Of a DNA stretch of 64,000 bases, positions 60,253-64,000 are shown piece by piece (the first letter of the stretch is position 1; every line of letters begins with the position of its first letter). The position numbers were made by a program, and so were the translations under genes. This DNA comes from Pezizomycotina sp. ARF18 (lineage: Eukaryota; Ascomycota): positions 496,001 to 560,000 of the forward strand of contig AZLU01000005.1 of NCBI GenBank assembly GCA_002224055.1, given 5' to 3'. The notes beneath the pieces are model-generated. The model saw only the letters and a list, made by a program, of their open reading frames with translations, did not search any database and was not told where the DNA came from.

Positions 60253-63200
60253 AAACCGGCCCATTCCCTGGCGAAGATGCGCTGAGTGACAATCGGGCAG
60301 TGCTGTTACCCTCCGACTTTTGAATCAACGCATTGTCGTCACTCAAAACATAGTCTACTCGTGAGATCCCGTTGCCACACCACAACATAGTTCCAATTTT
60401 CCGTACATCAGAATAGAGAGGCATCGGTCAAAAGCCTCCCGGCAACTTAAAAAGTATCCATAATTTTGAAATCGTTTCAGTTTTCTAAATTTCGATCACA
60501 AAGAAGAGATCATACTCCATCTTCTCCTTTATTTTTTTTCTTTCTTTTTTTTTTTAAAAAAAACGCTGCAGAAGCTGGAATTGTCAATCGTAAAGCAATC
60601 AGGCGACGTAGCCTGCTCAGAGCAGGAAGATTCTAAATTTATCGCAGCATAAAGTCCAGTAAGCTAGGCCACAATATTGTCATTCATACTGCGATAAGTT
60701 CTCTCTTATTTTATTACTCTCCTCTCTTGGTTTTATTTCCTTTCCCTCGCCAGTCTCTCTTTTTGTTCTTTCTTTCACTTCCTATCAAATTTGCTTCCCC
60801 TCTAGCTTCAGGCCCCTTGCTCAATTATTCCACGAGTTGGATTTTACCTGTCTTGAAACTGCTGCGGGTGCTCTTTTGTTTTTTTAGTCGATAATACTAA
60901 TTTTTCCAAGCAGAAGACGTCCAGATTGAGATAATTCGTTAAACCCAGGCGGTCCGTAATTGCCTGACTTCTCGGCTCCAAGCTTGCAACGCCGTGGGAA
61001 AATTTAGACACCTGGTTCTGCCTCCACTTGCGGTTCCCAGATAACGGAAGCTTGAGGCCATCGAAAGGGAATGAGAAGGTTTTAATTTATCTCTTCCTCT
61101 GTACATGGTTGAGGCTGTTTGTTTGAAGATGTTACCTCCCCAAGGGGTATCGGCTTCATGGAGGTGAAATGCTTCATCAGCGGTCAGAAAATGAAAACGA
61201 TCGCCGGCATTAACGGTTACTAGCACTAAAATTCTAACATTATTTCAGTGAATGCCCCGGTAGAAAGCCTCAAGAGGACATTTGAATAAATAAAATGGGG
61301 CTACTCATGAAGCTCATGAGATGTTCAAGGTGTAGTTTCAAGCCTAATATAAATACCATCCGTTAGCTTTCAATCTCAGTAACGCAGAAGATATATTGCT
61401 CAACGCACGTGCCATTTCAAACTCGTAACATTTAGAACACGGTTGTAATTCTATCTGATCTGATCTGTGCGAAAAACGGTTTAGAAATCTATTTGTTTAA
61501 AGTCAGTAGATTATTAAGCAGTAAAATCCTCATCCAAGACAAATACACAAAGTCCATTGACTAATCAGTGCGAGTAATCAATTTGAGTTCCTTACTTGTC
61601 ATCGAACATACTGGAAGAAGCTACCAAAAGCACACTGAGCGGAAAGAGAAACTGCTGACCCAATATCCAGAATTGACTATTGAAAGAATCTCTTCTGTCG
61701 AGACGTCAGGTATATTATTTTTCCAACCTGGCTTTGCAGTTTGCAGTGGTTTTTTTTTTTTTTTTTTTTTTTTCGTAGCGTAAACGAAACGAAGCTTTCA
61801 TTCTTGCGGAGGTTATAAACTAAAGAAACAGAGATAAAGGGACGCAAGGAAGAAAGCAATATGAAAAAAAAAAACTTCGCCGAAACGATCAACTAAAAAC
61901 AGAGAGAGAGTATGCTACTAAATACGAATTGTAGATAGCTAAAACATGCATATTTCCTTCCTTTTTTTTTTTTTTTTTTTTTGGGGGGCTCTAGACTACT
62001 ATTGCATTAGTGCCCTATTCTCTCAGCCCTGGACCACACGAACCCTCCACACGTGGTGTTGTCCCAAATACTAGATTCCTTCCTAGCGAAGATTCTGCCC
62101 CACATCAAGTAAATCGAGACCAATTCAATAGCAATGCGACAGGAAGGGATTCTGTTGAAAAGAAAGGCCCCTACATGTCGCGAGCTAGTGTATTCAAGGG
62201 CATTAAAGGAGAAACGTGGAACAATAAATTTGAGATCGTCTGGAAAAAAAAAAAAAAAAAGAAACGTACTCCAAGTGAATTGCTCCAGTGAAGAGGAGGG
62301 CCCGTCCTCTGTAGCGAGCGATATGTTGACTTTCGTTAGGAGCGGGTTGATGATTTTGATTGAAAGTAAGCAGCAGCGACCTCGACGCCGGGAAAGTTTG
62401 ATACCGAATCATTATTCCCTCAAAATCCTTTGAATGGCGAAGTCCGAGCAGCAAGTTGTATAGGATAGTGATGATTTCGGAGGTCTCCTCTGATTTTGAC
62501 GCCCTGCAGAAGTGCCAATGCTATTTCCTCGCGTTTTCGACGCCTCAAACCCCCCAAAAATCCCTGCAAAACAAACGATATCTGGGTCTCCTTCTCAGCC
62601 TTCCAAATTGCTTCTCCGTCGGTCATTTTCTTCAAACAGCAGAAGGGAAAAGAAGAAGAAGGAAAGGACGAAAGATGGAAACGCCGAAGGCCCAGTATCC
62701 TGGAGATAAGGAACTACCAGTAAGAAGCTGGCAAAAGCTGGAGCAGAAGATTAAGATTTTGGTGGATAGGAAATTAGGGATGCAGAAAGATCGCCGAACA
62801 TTTGCTTTTTCAAAATATAGTGGGAAATTTCTATAGTAGTAGTAATACTTAAATTTATTTATTTATTAAATATTATTATTATTATTTTTTTTTTTTTTTT
62901 TTTTGCTATTCGCCGTCGTCCACTTCCTTTGTTAATTAAATAAAAATAAAAAAAATTATTTTAAATATTTGAAGAATCTGATTGGCTCGTTTGTATTTTA
63001 CGGTTGGCGGAGAAAAAAGCTTGGCAAATCACGTTTCAGATCTACTTATAAATGTGGCGGTACAACGCCACACGTTAAGCCTCATCTACGAAACCCTCCT
63101 GGTGGCTGTAACCTTCATGAAGCATCTCTACTTCTCTTTCTCTCTTTCTATCCGGTTCTAAGTCTAAATACCAGCTTCGATTATTCACTCTTTGGTTCTA

Positions 63201-64000
63201 ATATACTAGCTTCACAGGAAGGAATGCATGGGCTAATGCCGCTTATACAAGGCAGATTAGAGGTTTTCTCTCACTCAGATAGTCCAAGATTTGCGCGGAA
63301 TCTCCGGTAGATCGATATTGGAGTGCTAGTGATTTGATTCCTGCGTTATTCGCTTCAAATTCTAAGCCTAAGCCGGTATTACATGTAGGTACCCTTTACC
63401 GTCGCTTGCGAGAAGCATGCTAACCTTTCGTGTTCGAATACGAACATCAACAACATCAAAATAGAAAAAGCCCATCGTATACACAGTATCAGGCTCAGTG
63501 GTCGAGAAAAAGCCTAGACGGAAACATATAATATTCATCTCCACCGGGCGTCATCATTATATGTTTACAGCGAAGCCGGCAGTTTATTCTTCTCAGAAAA
63601 GTAGCCAAAATGCGTAATATTTTGCATTTGGAACCCCCACGAGCTCCATCTCTCATGCCACCTCAGGGTCAAAACTTTCGAATCAAGCTGACGATAGCAC
63701 TGAAAAGCATTGAAAATAGTAAGGAAAGAAAGGATGCCAATGTCAACTTGTGATTGACGTTGCGCCCAAAAAGTTCCTTTGAGGTTCAAGGCTGTTTATT
63801 CGTTAATAGGCGATGAGGACGACCCATATTTCGAACACCGTGATGCTCTAAAAGGTAATAAGGGGAATCCTGAATCTCGTCCTGCATGTAGTTCATGCTC
63901 ACTGATAACGTGGGGTTGAAGTTGCAGTCGGCTTTAGACCTAACCCAGGATGACCGCATCTAAAAGGTATGCAATTGTCCAATCATTTCAGTTTGCGCCC
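60253..64000. other. AT-rich spacer to window end
   Basis: A minus frame at 60939-61226 and plus frames at 62010-62836 have mixed composition without recognisable motifs; the latter includes a basic Lys/Arg/Glu stretch followed by SWQKLEQKIKILVDRKLGMQ. Homopolymers lie at 61750-61773, about 61962-61981, 62244-62260 and 62886-62904. I call no gene. Confidence 0.35.

Noticed and set aside
1-64000. CRISPR arrays, rRNA genes, and retrotransposon or DNA-transposon enzyme domains
   Set aside because: I found no regularly spaced short repeats, no rRNA sequence, and no reverse transcriptase, integrase or transposase motif in any frame.

Overview
The window looks like nuclear DNA of a filamentous ascomycete (Pezizomycotina). 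The evidence is a HET-domain gene, 50-76 bp introns with GT(A/G)NGT donors, CTAAC-like branch points and AG acceptors, CACCATGG-type start contexts, and fungal secreted, transporter and amine-oxidase families. Gene bodies are relatively GC-rich and are separated by long AT-rich spacers with many long A or T runs. Species cannot be named from the sequence alone.

Layout. At 0.4-2.4 kb on the minus strand is a heterokaryon-incompatibility (HET) protein. At 2.5-11 kb is a gene-poor AT-rich block holding diverged multi-copy repeats and one near-perfect 170-bp tandem duplication. At 11.2-14.3 kb (minus) are a small secreted, probably GPI-anchored protein and a hexose transporter of the MFS sugar-porter family with three introns. 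At 16.1-17.2 kb (plus) is a calcineurin-like metallophosphoesterase of the MPPED/239FB type. At 19.8-21.8 kb (plus) is a helical protein with a C-terminal OTT_1508-like zinc deaminase domain. At 23.4-24.8 kb (minus) is a secreted Cys-rich protein with a Pro/Gln/His repeat region. At 26.4-28.1 kb (minus) is an APC amine/GABA/choline permease. At 30.35 kb is an intron-bearing tRNA-Gln(CUG), and at 32.6 kb a tRNA-Leu(AAG) with an intron but a poor 5' half. At 34.2-36.8 kb (minus) is a secreted copper amine oxidase. The stretch from 36.8 to 56.2 kb has no gene I can recognise. At 56.2-57.7 kb (minus) are two unrecognised genes. The rest, to 64 kb, is AT-rich spacer.

Frame integrity. Nearly every recognisable protein gene is interrupted by one- or two-base frame changes while its amino-acid sequence stays clearly conserved on both sides. 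The tandem duplication at 8.35-8.69 kb gives an internal control: its copies differ at seven small indels and no substitutions. The simplest reading is an assembly rich in indel errors (uncorrected long reads), not wholesale pseudogenisation. Gene boundaries below therefore span the whole homologous region rather than one open frame.

Functional links are loose. The permease and the extracellular amine oxidase could serve amine uptake and oxidation, and the hexose transporter serves carbon uptake. The HET and deaminase genes belong to families linked to self/non-self recognition or nucleic-acid conflict. The small secreted proteins would fit plant- or surface-associated biology. No operon-like arrangement exists or is expected.
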